Assembly (NCBI GenBank): GCA_963691655.1
Contig: OY829326.1
Location: forward strand, 149,810,998 to 149,874,997
Origin: Toxonevra muliebris
Taxonomy: Eukaryota; Arthropoda; Insecta; Diptera; Pallopteridae
Reading direction: 5' to 3'
Length of the DNA stretch: 64,000 bases
Part shown: in pieces, positions 34,985-45,189 of the stretch
How positions within the stretch are numbered: position 1 is the first letter of the stretch
How the letters are laid out: every line of letters begins with the position of its first letter
Position numbers and translations under genes: made by a program
Notes under the pieces: model-generated
What the model was told of the DNA's origin: nothing
The model's input: only the letters and a program-made list of their open reading frames with translations
The model's database searches: none

Positions 34985-35320
34985 TACCATTTCTTGTTAC
35001 AATTTTTATCAAAACAGTAATTTTGCGATCTAAGGCTTTAACTTTCAAGATAAAGTTTTTTTCACAACATATTGACATTTTCAGAAATTTGGATAAATAT
35101 TCTAAGTATTGTGAGCGAATAAAGAGGTAAAAAAATATATATATTTATTTAATTTAACTCACTCGGTACCATTAATTAGGCAAAAATTCCAATTTTTTTT
35201 TTAATAAATACTCAAATACTATAAATGAATGTAAATTTATTAAAATCGGTGCATTGTTTTTAAATAAACTGAAAAAATATATTTTGGGTCACCGGTGAGC
35301 AATGGTCCGAAAAGTGTTAA

Positions 35321-35860
35321 GAAAGGATTTTGTATAGTGTACATTGTTGCGTTCTTGGATCTTGAAGAATAATTGTTTGCGCGCACACTTTCAACGTGTG
35401 CGCCTAAGACCTTTATTATTATTATTTAGCTGATTAAAAAATAAATAAGTTGGAAAAATTAAAAAAAGAATATATTTTTATTTACATAAGCATATATATA
35501 TGTGTAGATATGTAGATACAAGACTTTATAATTAAACAAATACTAGCTTTATTCCCGATAAGGCTACCTTAGAAAAAATTTTATATTGATTTATTTGCAA
35601 TATTGACGACAATATTTATTTTTTTTTGTAAATTCTGTGGAGTTTATTATTGCCTCATTTATTTATTTATGTAAAGACATGAAAAAATGCTGTTAACAAA
35701 ATGTTTCTGGTTACTTGTGGTGAACAAATAATCGATTAGGGTGAAACTAAATTACAGAAACTTTGAAACCAAAAACGCTAGGTGAATCTATAAGACTAAA
35801 CAAGTCGTGATGATCTTTATGATCGCGACTGGATTGACTATACTTTCGCATGCGAGGATT
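35321..35860. other. No gene seen
   Basis: AT-rich DNA before the hammerhead repeats. No assignable feature. Confidence 0.45.
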
Positions 35861-35865
35861 GGAAA

Positions 35866-35910
35866 ATCATTAGGAGGAACCGTAGCTGGTTCCGAAACGA
35901 TCGTCTGATC
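35866..35910 (+). ncRNA. Degenerate hammerhead ribozyme (upstream unit)
   Basis: Stem I (ATCA/TGAT), stem II (GGAACC GTAGCT GGTTCC), GAAA, C-GATC-G and TC are all kept. The catalytic CTGATGA has become TTAGGA, so cleavage is unlikely. It lies 183-186 bp upstream of the intact copy in a direct repeat. Confidence 0.75.
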
Positions 35911-36048
35911 TGATGTTCTTCTGGCATCATTGTTCATTCAAAGCCTAATAGTTTTAATAATTAATTAGCAATGAGAACTGCCGAATTTGGAAGAAATTTG
36001 CAAAAAAATTTTCCAAATTAAAAATATTAAAAAAGAAGAGAAGGACAA

Positions 36049-36097
36049 AGATCACTGATGAGGAACCGTAGCTGGTTTCGAAACGATCGTCTGATTT
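36049..36097 (+). ncRNA. Type I hammerhead ribozyme, minimal stem III, copy 2
   Basis: The self-cleaving fold is complete. Stem I is AGATCA (36049-36054) paired with TGATTT (36092-36097), including one G-U pair. The core CTGATGA is 36055-36061. Stem II GGAACC/GGTTTC has a 6-nt loop GTAGCT. GAAA is at 36080-36083. Stem III is just A-U plus C-G around GATC, and the cleavage triplet GTC ends at 36091. Minimal stem III type I hammerheads are known from metazoan retroelements and satellites (Penelope-like elements, retrozymes). Sequence shared with the upstream unit continues to about 36165. Confidence 0.85.
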
Positions 36098-36165
36098 GCT
36101 AGTTCTATGAACTTTTTGATATTCTTCTGGCATCATTGTTCATTCAAAGCCTAATAATTTTAATA

Positions 36166-37359
36166 ATTAACATTATTATTTTACTTTTTTTGAGCCCTCA
36201 GTTTGACTTCAGTGAGTTAAGATGAATTGACTACAAGACACAACATTTTTTGAGGCACGCAAAATCAAAGAAAAATTTCCTCATTCGATAGATGCAACGA
36301 TAAACATTTTTTTTTAAATCGGATAATATCTTCAGGCCACTCAGGGCTCTTGAAAATAATAAAAAATCGACTCAAATTGTCGATTTTTCTATATGGTTTT
36401 TTCTATTTCGGTGAGTCTCTGAAAGCCTTTCAGGAATCCCTGTTAACTCTCAATGAGAATTTTTTACACATTTTTTCGGATCATTTTTATAAGGCAGCCA
36501 TTCCAGATTAAACGTAACAAGCGATCGACCTCATCCTTTCAGACTTGCTTTAAACATTGTCCATGGTTTTATTTTAGCGAGTTAAATCTCCAAAATCGAC
36601 AATATCGTTTTCCAGAATAGTCCAATACTCAGTTATTATACTACCGATATGCAAGTGTGGGGTACCACTGGAAAGGTAATAAAACTACAGACTACAAACT
36701 TAAATTAATTTTGTTAGTTTTAAAATTAATTATTTTTAAAAATAAATTAATTAAAAATTAACTTGCAAAAGTCGTTTCATAGTCCCGAAATTTAAAATGT
36801 AAAATTATGTGTTTCTTAAAGAAGACTAAATTACCTTTCCATTGGTTATTTATTCGAAGTGGTGACTCAGATAGTTAAGGACATATGAATATTTCAAAAT
36901 TTCATCAAAGCATAAAATTAAAAATTAATATCTTTTTTGTTTTTCAAACCAAATTTCTTCTTTTTTTGGCTTTTTTTATTAAATTATTAGCGATTAAATT
37001 GTGAGCGATTGAAAATAGGTAAAAAAAAAAGAAAGGACAAGAGGGAGTTGGGGATTGTTGATGTAAAAATAAAAATTGTTAAACTTTTCATAATAAGTAA
37101 CTTTTCCTTAGACGAAAAATTTGTAGAGCTTCCATATAGTTATGAAGTCTATATATGTGTCTTCGAAGGAATTTTTTAGAGTAGTGTACTCTTTCAAAAA
37201 GCATCGATTTATCGAAGCAATGCTTCGTATTTGGGTTAAGGTTGTGGCCAATACTAGGCCGACTTCTTACAACAATAGGTCGCTATCTATTGAAAGCTGG
37301 TAACCAAACTTTGGTTGACAGACCATGAACTATTTCTTATTTCCATTTTTCCTCTCATA
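36166..37359. other. No gene seen
   Basis: AT-rich DNA without an assignable feature. Confidence 0.45.
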
Positions 37360-37425
37360 ATTCTTTCCTGTCTTTTTACTCTCTTATACTGGCTTTATCC
37401 TGGGTACAGTACAACGGTCCTTGAG
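37360..37425 (-). pseudogene. Short LINE fragment
   Basis: Its complement contains CCAGTATAAGAGAGTA and AAGACAGGAAAG, matching 18952-18982 of the plus-strand LINE with few differences. It is too short to assign a domain. Confidence 0.4.
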
Positions 37426-39802
37426 ACTGCGTACTTTGAATTAGTCTAGCCCCACCTCAACTATAAACTAAGCACAAATATCTTTTTTTGAACAGGCATA
37501 TTTCCGAAAAGCGTCATTAAGCCACAAAAACTTCAGATTTTATTTTTTATAAACTTATTTTTTACGCCACCCTTAATTTTTATAATACTCCTACACAGTG
37601 AAGTATGAAAAGCGTGGGTGGTTTGAATTGAATTCAAAAAATTGTGACACAAAATGTGTGTCAGCAGCAGTTCCAGAAGAAGAAGGCATTTGTCAATATT
37701 GTCAATTGCGTTTATTTATAAATTTGTCTGTCCTGACGAGGACTTCTATATGTACAAACATTTGCGTATACACAAGTAGTTACCTACATAAGTTTTCAAT
37801 AAAATTTTTAAATAAACAATTAAATTCTTAAGATAAGATATAAAAATAGAAATACATTCGATTACGTAGGTGCATAAAAAAAAAGGAAAAAGAGTTATAC
37901 AAATCTCTTAGAACATTTTCGAAATATTTTTCTTCTTCTTTTTATTAACGTATATTTATCATATTCAACTTTCAAGTTAATAACTCAATGTGTTGTAGGG
38001 GTAGGTACTCATTTACATACTCACACATGTCAGCATATTTTTTGTGATATATTGCAAGAAATTACAATGCCAAAAACTAACAAAATATGAAAAGATTTTG
38101 TGCAAATAGCCAAAAGGCAACAGAGTACAACATACATATATATCACAAAACCAAAATCATAATCTATCTACATAGAATATACGTACATCATAATAATGCT
38201 AAAGAAGAACAACAGCTAATTTCCAAGAAGGTGTTTAGAAGAAAACGCTTCCAGTATTATACTCATGTACTTGTGCAATAACAACAATAAGGAAGCTTCA
38301 ACTTAAGCATAAAAGTAAATAAACTTTAAAATGCCCCGACGATGTTGATAATAATGATGCATTTTACAAGAGGATAATGCACGCTAATCTAATGTATCAC
38401 AGATAATGATGCACTAAAACAAATAAACGATCATCATCATATACATTCATTCTACCCAACCTATGCCATCCATACATCCATCCAACCATCCGTACATCCA
38501 TTTATCCGCCTCTAAAGCTATTATAAAGGAAGACGAAAGAGTTGCGATCTTTTGGTAGATCGCGTCGCCTTAAGCGATATATGTGTCGAATATTTATTTT
38601 ATAAACAAAAACAAAAAAACACATCACAGCAATATCTATCTACAGTACTCACTTTTAAACATTATAACTCCATCAGCGCGATCACATGATCACAGTTGGA
38701 CATAGAGAAAGAGCGCCAGCGCTTCAAATTATTAATACGTTTTTTTGTTATACATACGTACATAGCATAGTAGTACATATGCTATAGATTCTTATAGCAT
38801 ATGAATTTGTAGGCAGCAGGATGATCATTGTCGTCGTCATCATCATCATGATCCTCCTCGTCATCGTTGTATAACATCAAAGCAACATGTCAGGCCTTGC
38901 GCGATGTATGAAAGATTTGAAGCCCCCTTTGGCCAATCGTTTTAAAATATCTTCTTTTTTTTGACAGTAGTGACGGTGTGGACGTCAATAAAATTGTTCG
39001 ACAATTGTAAGGCAAATATATAAAATGCAATATCTTGACAGCTTTTGTTGCTACTATTGTAGATTTAATAGTTGATACTGTTTATATTGTGTAGATTATT
39101 ATTACATCAATTTGGTTTAGTCAATTGTGGGATTTTTTTCATTGATTAAAATTGTTTGATTATTTTAAAGTAATGTTTAAAGTATATGCTGCAGGAAATT
39201 TTTAGATATATGGTGATAATATTTTGTAGAGGTTTATACTCTTGCCCACTACTTTGCATGTATATTTGCACCCATGGATGCATGTATGTGAACTAAAGCT
39301 CATGTATTTTTTATTAATTAAATGTATCATACATTACCTTATTCCACTATTTTCACCAATTGGTTTATACAATACATTACAAAAGAGATATGCTCTTAGA
39401 AATGGAGTATGTATGTTCTTGTAGAAAAACTTCTCTGGCTACGCTTTATCTCCGGATTATTGATTCAAATAAATCTTCCATAAGAATTCATTGAAAAAAT
39501 GGAATAGTGATTGCGAACCGTTCATATAAGTAATCAATTAAGTGTCAAAAAGTAGTCATTAAGTTGAAACAGGGGTTCCCTTTTGAAACCATACAAATTA
39601 ACGAAGCTTTCAAGCAGCCAAATGGTTGTGGTGCATTTCAGGTAAATATTTATGCCACTGATCGTGCAGCAGAAATCATAGTCTCAACACTGTTCTCAGA
39701 CTTTGAAGTAACTACGAAGACAATGAACTTGAATTTTATAATTACTTTAGCTCCAATTTCACACTACTGGCATTCTTGCTATAAGAGACTAGAACTCGAA
39801 AT
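37426..39802. other. No gene seen; ATCATC microsatellites near 38430 and 38830
   Basis: Simple repeats and AT-rich DNA only. The frame at 39564-39953 runs into a hAT-like copy and shows no domain. Confidence 0.45.
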
Positions 39803-40716
39803 CTTAACCTCAAAAAAATGGCCAAAAGTGACGAAAAATTCACAGAATAATCAAATTAAATTTTTTCAAATAAATATTAATCAATGTGCATTCTATTGCA
39901 CGAAAAAAAATGAGGGACATAATTTCATTAACTCATTGACTTCCCATTACTGATGTACCCAACCTCAAAAAAATTACCAAAAATAGTAGAGGCTAATTTT
40001 TTTCAAATGATCATCATTGGGAATTTGAGCCATTATCAATGATAAGGAACCCGAATGAGGTTGGCTTATATTCCCTAAATTCGTGAAGTCACAGCATTGA
40101 AAGAGATCCTTCTAATCGTGGTGCTCTGAGGAATAATGCGTTAAAAAATTAATTATACTTTAAGATTGCCTCCTAAAACTGCATGGGTTTTGCTAATAAG
40201 ATGGAGTTTTTGCGAAAGAATTTTTCACGTTGAACACGAATCTGAGGTGAAAAATTTCCCATCACGTCACGTTTTAGGAAAAAATGGGGTTCAAGCCAGT
40301 TTTGTTTTACAAGGATCCGATAATTTTTTCTATTTTTATTAATTTTTAAACTTTTCAAACTGATTCAGGATGAAACTTTAAATCAAAAACAGTTACTGAC
40401 CCAGAAAAACTATGAATGCAGAAGTGCTCAGTATCACCTTCTCTTTTTGAATCCGTAGTCTAACCTCATGTTGAAGAAAATAAATCGGATTTGATCGCAT
40501 AGTGTAACTAAGATTTCAAATTTATTTTTTATATTTGACTTTTTGAAAAAAAAACCGATTGAAGTAAAAAATATCGTTAAATAAATTTTATTTTTTGACT
40601 TTTTTTCCATCCATTGGCAATTTATCTCAAAAATTAGAAAAAAGTTTCCACATTTCGGGGGGGGCGGGGGGATGGCGGGGTCAGAACCCCCAAACCTCCC
40701 CCTAAATACGGCCTTG
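39803..40716 (+). mobile_element. hAT-like non-autonomous element, copy 3, left end lost
   Basis: Homology with 33849-34783 starts inside the element at CTTAACCTCAAAAAAATGG and runs to the right end CCTAAATACGGCCTTG (40716). It retains the internal block near 40020-40180 that copy 2 lacks. A G-rich run is at 40659-40680. The bases after the right end are AACTGTCA. Confidence 0.75.
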
Positions 40717-41675
40717 AACTGTCATATAATTTATTAGAACTTGGTTGAAAATGATGAGGTAGACGATTTAGAAGGCGAGTGGAGGATTTTATGTATTTCT
40801 AAATGATTTTATGCAAAAAGGCGACAGTTTCGAAGAATTCTGTCATTTTGTTTTTGGCTTGAAAAATTCCCTAAAACAAATTATGTACCCTCATTCAAAA
40901 AGTTTTGTCGAGCCTTATTGTGTCTGCTACACAGTAGCGCTCCACCAAACGTTTTTTTTCGCAAACCAAGCACATAAAACCAGACAAATAGTGAAAATAT
41001 GTGAATTTCTTATTACGCATCAAAAAACACTTCACTTTTTTTAAAAATCACTTAGATTTTTTAAGAATTTCACTTCACAAAAAAGCCCTGATGTGAATGG
41101 TTATAAACATGGAGCGGAAAAATGCATCTTTTTCGTTCATATAAGCGACAAGCCAGTAATACGAAAATCTGAAATTTGAAAAATCAATGCTAACTATAGA
41201 TAGGAAATTTTAATTTATTTTTTTCACACTCCCTGCTAATAATCTTTTAGGGTAAAACTCATTAAAATCACATTTAGCAAAAGCTCAAATTTGCTTTAAA
41301 ATATAAGTATAAAATATTTTTCGAATAAGATACTTAATAAGTTTTACCTCTTAGTCTATGGTATACGCTTTGACTACAGTAAGTCTGAAATTTCTGTATT
41401 TTGGTTTAATTACGAAGTGCAATAATAAATTTAGATTTAAAATTTTCCAACGGTTTTAAAGTTATTTTAGAGAACTGGTCACGAATCTGAAGTTAGTTTT
41501 TCTCCATTACCTCACACAATCAAATCCCTCTATATTTTAGTAATGGAACATGGCATAATTATCACTTGCAGTAGTAATGCCAACGAAATTTTTTAATCTG
41601 CGTGAGGGAGAAAATAATGTACATTGTTCATTAAATTGTTTATGAATGTTTTCATTGATTCTGTGTGCGTTCATT
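40717..41675. other. No gene seen
   Basis: The open frame 40811-41044 has no recognisable motif. Otherwise AT-rich. Confidence 0.45.
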
Positions 41676-41686
41676 ATTTTGTTCAT

Positions 41687-42238
41687 TAGATTAGATTAGA
41701 TTAGTACGGAGTTGGGCAATAATTTCCCAGATCACTGCGGCCATCTAGGACCTATTGTGATATACCTCAAAGATTATTGTGTTTATAGTTCTCCTATGAG
41801 TTTATTTCCTTTGAGGAAATTTAATATCTCTTTAGGAGAACAATCCGCAATGTCTTGCGGTTGTAGGATAGAGTTTCCCAAGTAACGAAGTCGGGTCCTC
41901 ATTAGACCTTCACAGTGGCATAAAATATGTTCAGCTGTTTCTTCCTCCTCGTTACATATTCGGCACGTATCGTCTTGAGCTATACCCAAGTTCGATAGGT
42001 GTTTTTTGACCCTACAGTGCCCTGTATAGAATCCTGTGGCAATTCGGATTTGGTTCCTGTCTAAATTAAGCAGTTGTTTAGTTCTGCGTTGACAGATCTT
42101 TGGCATGAATGATTTAGCTTGTCTGTTAACGGGGGTTTCCCTCCAGTATTGTAGCGAGTTACTGTCCAGCCAATTTTTTAAACTGATTTTAACGGAACTC
42201 CATGGTAGACCGCAGAATGGTCGGTCGTGGTCCAGTGA
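41687..42238 (-). mobile_element. 5'-truncated LINE copy with perfect 11-bp target duplication
   Basis: ATTTTGTTCAT occurs at 41676-41686 and again at 42239-42249. Between them lies the 3' part of a LOA/R1-like LINE on the minus strand, ending in a TAATC repeat tail at 41687-41702. It is one of the better preserved insertions here. Confidence 0.85.
41783..42106 (-). pseudogene. LINE ORF2 C-terminus (cysteine cluster)
   Basis: The 107-residue open frame holds KQLLNLDRNQIRIATGFYTG followed by HCRVKKHLSNLGI and CRICNEEEETAEHILCHC, the CCHC-like C-terminal motif of LOA/R1-group ORF2 proteins after the RNase H domain. The reading continues upstream to about 42235 (FCGLPWSSVK, NWLDSNSLQYWRE). The rest of ORF2 was never inserted. 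Confidence 0.8.
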
Positions 42239-42249
42239 ATTTTGTTCAT

Positions 42250-44149
42250 AAAAATTTAAGTTTATAAACGGCGATCATAATTTCTTATGACCAAGTACGT
42301 TGGTTCAAAATTAATGAATATTTTCATTTAATTAATGTTGACATCCATTCATTTTGTGAACGTTTTTATTTGCTGCACCTTAGCACAATTTTTTTACAGT
42401 GAGCTAAAATTTACTTTTGGTTAGTGGTTGCAGTTAAAACTTGAATTAGTTTATAAAAAAAATCATGTTTGTATTTAGTTCATCCTAATCATATCTTTGA
42501 AAATCTATAGTACAATTTTACAACCTTTTCTTTGAACATATTAATCTTTTTGGTTAATTTTCTAGAAATTCCAGAAAAGTTCTCTTTAGAAAAATATTCA
42601 AGGGATAAAATATTCCAGAGAAATATTGTGTGGAAAATTTCGCTAGGGGTCATCAAAGCCAGAAGCACCATTAATTATTGGTCTGATTGAGATGTTGTTT
42701 GAATTTTAGGTCTAAATTTGATATTAATTTACTTAAGACTGGCTTTTGATATTAATTCAGATCTGAATTTTGGTGCAATTTTTGTCGATATTTCGTTTTA
42801 TTTTCTTATTTTACTCTGACTTTTGGTCAAAATTTGGTCTAATTTGGATCTGGTTTCCGATTCTAGGTCTAGTTGTACTGTTCCTTTTTTGTTTTATATG
42901 CAATAAAATTATTCTCAATTCTCATTTTTATTGCTATTTTTTCAGACAATTTATATTACTTTGGATATTGGTTAGAACGCCCAACCTTCAAGTAAACAAA
43001 TAAAAGAAACTGTACTTTTAATCATAATGTTGAAAATTTTGCACTTTTTGTAAGCATTAATTATGATTGGTGATTTAAGAAGAATATACTCAAAACAAAA
43101 AATAAACTAACGAATAAACCCAATTATTCTAAGATGTTAAACTAATATTAAAGCAAGGCTAAAATTCAATGAAATTTAATCCATTTGCTACTCTCTCTCT
43201 CTCTCTCTCTCTCTCCTAACTTAATCTATTTGATTAAAAAATATATAGGTACAAGCAGATAAAAGTGATGAGATTAATTATGCATGAGATAAACAATAAT
43301 CAACAGAAAGAGGAAATAAGATTACACACGCACACCATGTAACGTTCAAACTTGAATGTGTGCGTGAATTCCAATATTCATAAAATCTCCTATGGTATCT
43401 GTAGATATTTTAACAGCAGCAGCGTGTACTGCACGTAATTGTACTTATAAATATACTTATAAATAAGTTGTGGTAGTTTATGAGTTATTATAAAAAAAAA
43501 AATGTTTAAAAGCTTCTGCATCTTGCTCTGCTCCTTCTTCTTTTTCTTATGCGTTGTTTACTTTTAAAAAAGAATTTGTAGTAAGTATACAGATTCTATA
43601 GCTACTCTGTGGATTATTATCATCGTCATTCCATACGTATATGAAAAGATTATTACAAAAAAGTGGAGGATTTTGTTAAAGTATTCAACTTTTCACTTTC
43701 ATACTACAAAATAAGTATTAAAAAACAGACCGATATCCCAAAAATAAAGCGAAGAAAAAAACAAAAAATTTGGGTTAAACTTTATTGATTTTTTCAAGGA
43801 AAGTTTTTCAATTAATCCCCATTTATCTTCTTTTTTTTATATAAAATTCCATACTTAAATTATTGTATATGAAAAACTTATAGTTTTGTCAGGTGTTGAC
43901 TTATGAATTTAATTAAAGCATTGATATGGATATGTTTAAGCGTATAAAAATTATATTTTGAAATTATTTTAGTTGCAAAATTGGTTGCCGTTCATTATTA
44001 TTAATGATTTTATTGAAAGATCAAGGTTAAGTAATTTTTAAAATTTTGAAAACTAAAGGATACCGGAAAGGGGAGTAGGCGCAAGTGAATCTGTATTCGG
44101 CTTAAGCTAAAAAGAAAATATTTGCATAAAAGGTTGAAAATATGCAGTA
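42250..44149. repeat. No gene; short T-rich 12-bp array near 42690-42880 and (CT)n at 43191-43216
   Basis: The TTTTGGTCTGAA-like units near 42690-42880 belong to the same degenerate family as 48230-50010. The rest is AT-rich. Confidence 0.5.
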
Positions 44150-44290
44150 AGTCGGATCGACAAACTCAAATTTTTGATACGAAAACAGTATAGGTGTCAA
44201 AAGGAGCCATTTGAGTCTCTTAATCTAGGAAAGAACAGGCTTCCTGCGGCATTTTCTTCAGTCTGCGCAATGAGTTTAAAATATAGAAAG
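44150..44290 (+). repeat. Arm of a dispersed repeat, inverted copy at about 46400-46560
   Basis: The words AAAACAGTATAGGTGTCAAA and GGCTTCCTG are found in the same order in the complement of about 46400-46560. Together they bracket the 44.3-46.4 kb interval. Confidence 0.55.
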
Positions 44291-44552
44291 TTGAAGGAAA
44301 ATGTAGTTTTTTCCAAAACTTTGTTGTAGATGGAATCCGGGATTTTTTTTTGAATGGTTTTCTAACGTGACTATTATCATCGTATTTACCTAATGCCAAA
44401 AATCCAACCAGCGCTCACCACATGGAGGTGGCTGCATGTCGAGCGCCTCTTCTTATATTTTTTTTTTTTTCGTTTTTCATCGTTTTTTTGATTTTTATTT
44501 TTCATTAGTTCTAATTCTGAATGTTCATCATATAGTTAGTTAGATATAGTTT

Positions 44553-44680
44553 TGTGATGACTACATATATACGTTCCTTAAGCCTGTTATACATTACCTA
44601 AATTAACTTAAAAACAAGGAACAGTGGTCAAGATTTTGAAAAATTAACGCTTAGATTTAATTTACATAGTCTACTAAAAA
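44553..44680 (+). repeat. Hammerhead-family repeat body without ribozyme
   Basis: The first 46 bp (44553-44598) are identical to 45003-45048. The remainder matches the body of the insertion at 29665-29792, ending CATAGTCTACTAAAA. No hammerhead core precedes it, so this copy is 5'-truncated. Confidence 0.7.
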
Positions 44681-44929
44681 TAAAATAAATTGATTAAATG
44701 GGGCCTGATTCAGAAAAAGTCATGTAATAGACTTTCAATAACGAACGGTTATGCTGACAAGTTACAATGAGAAAACACGACAATAAATAAGTATACAGAA
44801 CGGTAGTGGTAGTTTTCTTTCAATATTAATATTAAGTGAAGATATTTGGAATCAAATCTGCAATTCTGGGTTACGATTTCAAATATCAGTAGCTTATATT
44901 GGATATTGGAAGATTAAGAACTATCACTA

Positions 44930-44978
44930 AAATCACTGATGAGGAATCGTGGCGGATTCCGAAACGGACGTCTGATTT
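44930..44978 (+). ncRNA. Type I hammerhead ribozyme, minimal stem III, copy 1
   Basis: Every required element is present. Stem I AAATCA (44930-44935) pairs perfectly with TGATTT (44973-44978). CTGATGA is 44936-44942. Stem II GGAATC/GATTCC (6 perfect pairs) has loop GTGGCG. GAAA is 44961-44964. C-GGAC-G plus A-U make a two-pair stem III, and the GTC cleavage site ends at 44972. Compared with the 36-kb copy, stems I and II differ by changes that keep pairing. Confidence 0.88.
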
Positions 44979-45062
44979 GCCCGTCTCTGTAAACACTGTT
45001 GTTGTGATGACTACATATATACGTTCCTTAAGCCTGTTATACATTACCAAATGAAAAAAAAA
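44979..45062 (+). repeat. Body and A-rich tail of the hammerhead element
   Basis: The ribozyme is followed by GCCCGTCTCTGTAAACA, the 46-bp block shared with 44553-44598, and then ACCAAATGAAAAAAAAA, an A-rich end typical of a retrotransposed RNA. Confidence 0.65.
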
Positions 45063-45189
45063 GTTTTCAGCAAGTTCACATTTTAGTATGAAACTGTGAT
45101 TTAGTTTCAAAAGTAGGCATGATTTTTTATCTAGAAGCCTTGCTTTGATGAAACAATTTCTTGATTTTTTGCCAAAAACGTGAAACGAC

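Larger units (their letters stand above)
32950..35316 (+). mobile_element. TTAA-type MITE, outer shell of a three-level nest
   Basis: TTAA (32946-32949) precedes CCCTTTCGGGACCG. The right end, ACCGGTGAGC...GGTCCGAAAAGTG, precedes TTAA (35317-35320); the terminal GGG has decayed to GTG. Without the inserted 33009-34984 element and one TA, the shell is about 390 bp and aligns with 31827-32064 and 32069-32526. Confidence 0.75.
35866..36165 (+). repeat. Tandem hammerhead repeat, about 185-bp unit
   Basis: Two direct units each start with a hammerhead motif and share CTTCTGGCATCATTGTTC and TTTTAATAATTAA downstream. The first unit lacks about 26 bp just after the ribozyme. Two adjacent ribozymes would release a unit-length RNA if both were active. 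Confidence 0.75.

Noticed and set aside
38420..38860. CRISPR-like or regulatory array at 38.4-38.9 kb
   Set aside because: The repetition is simple ATC/CATC microsatellite without spacers of uniform length, and the sequence is eukaryotic.
39564..39953. 129-codon frame at 39564-39953 as a gene
   Set aside because: Its second half is hAT-like element sequence and the first half has no motif, signal or splice support.
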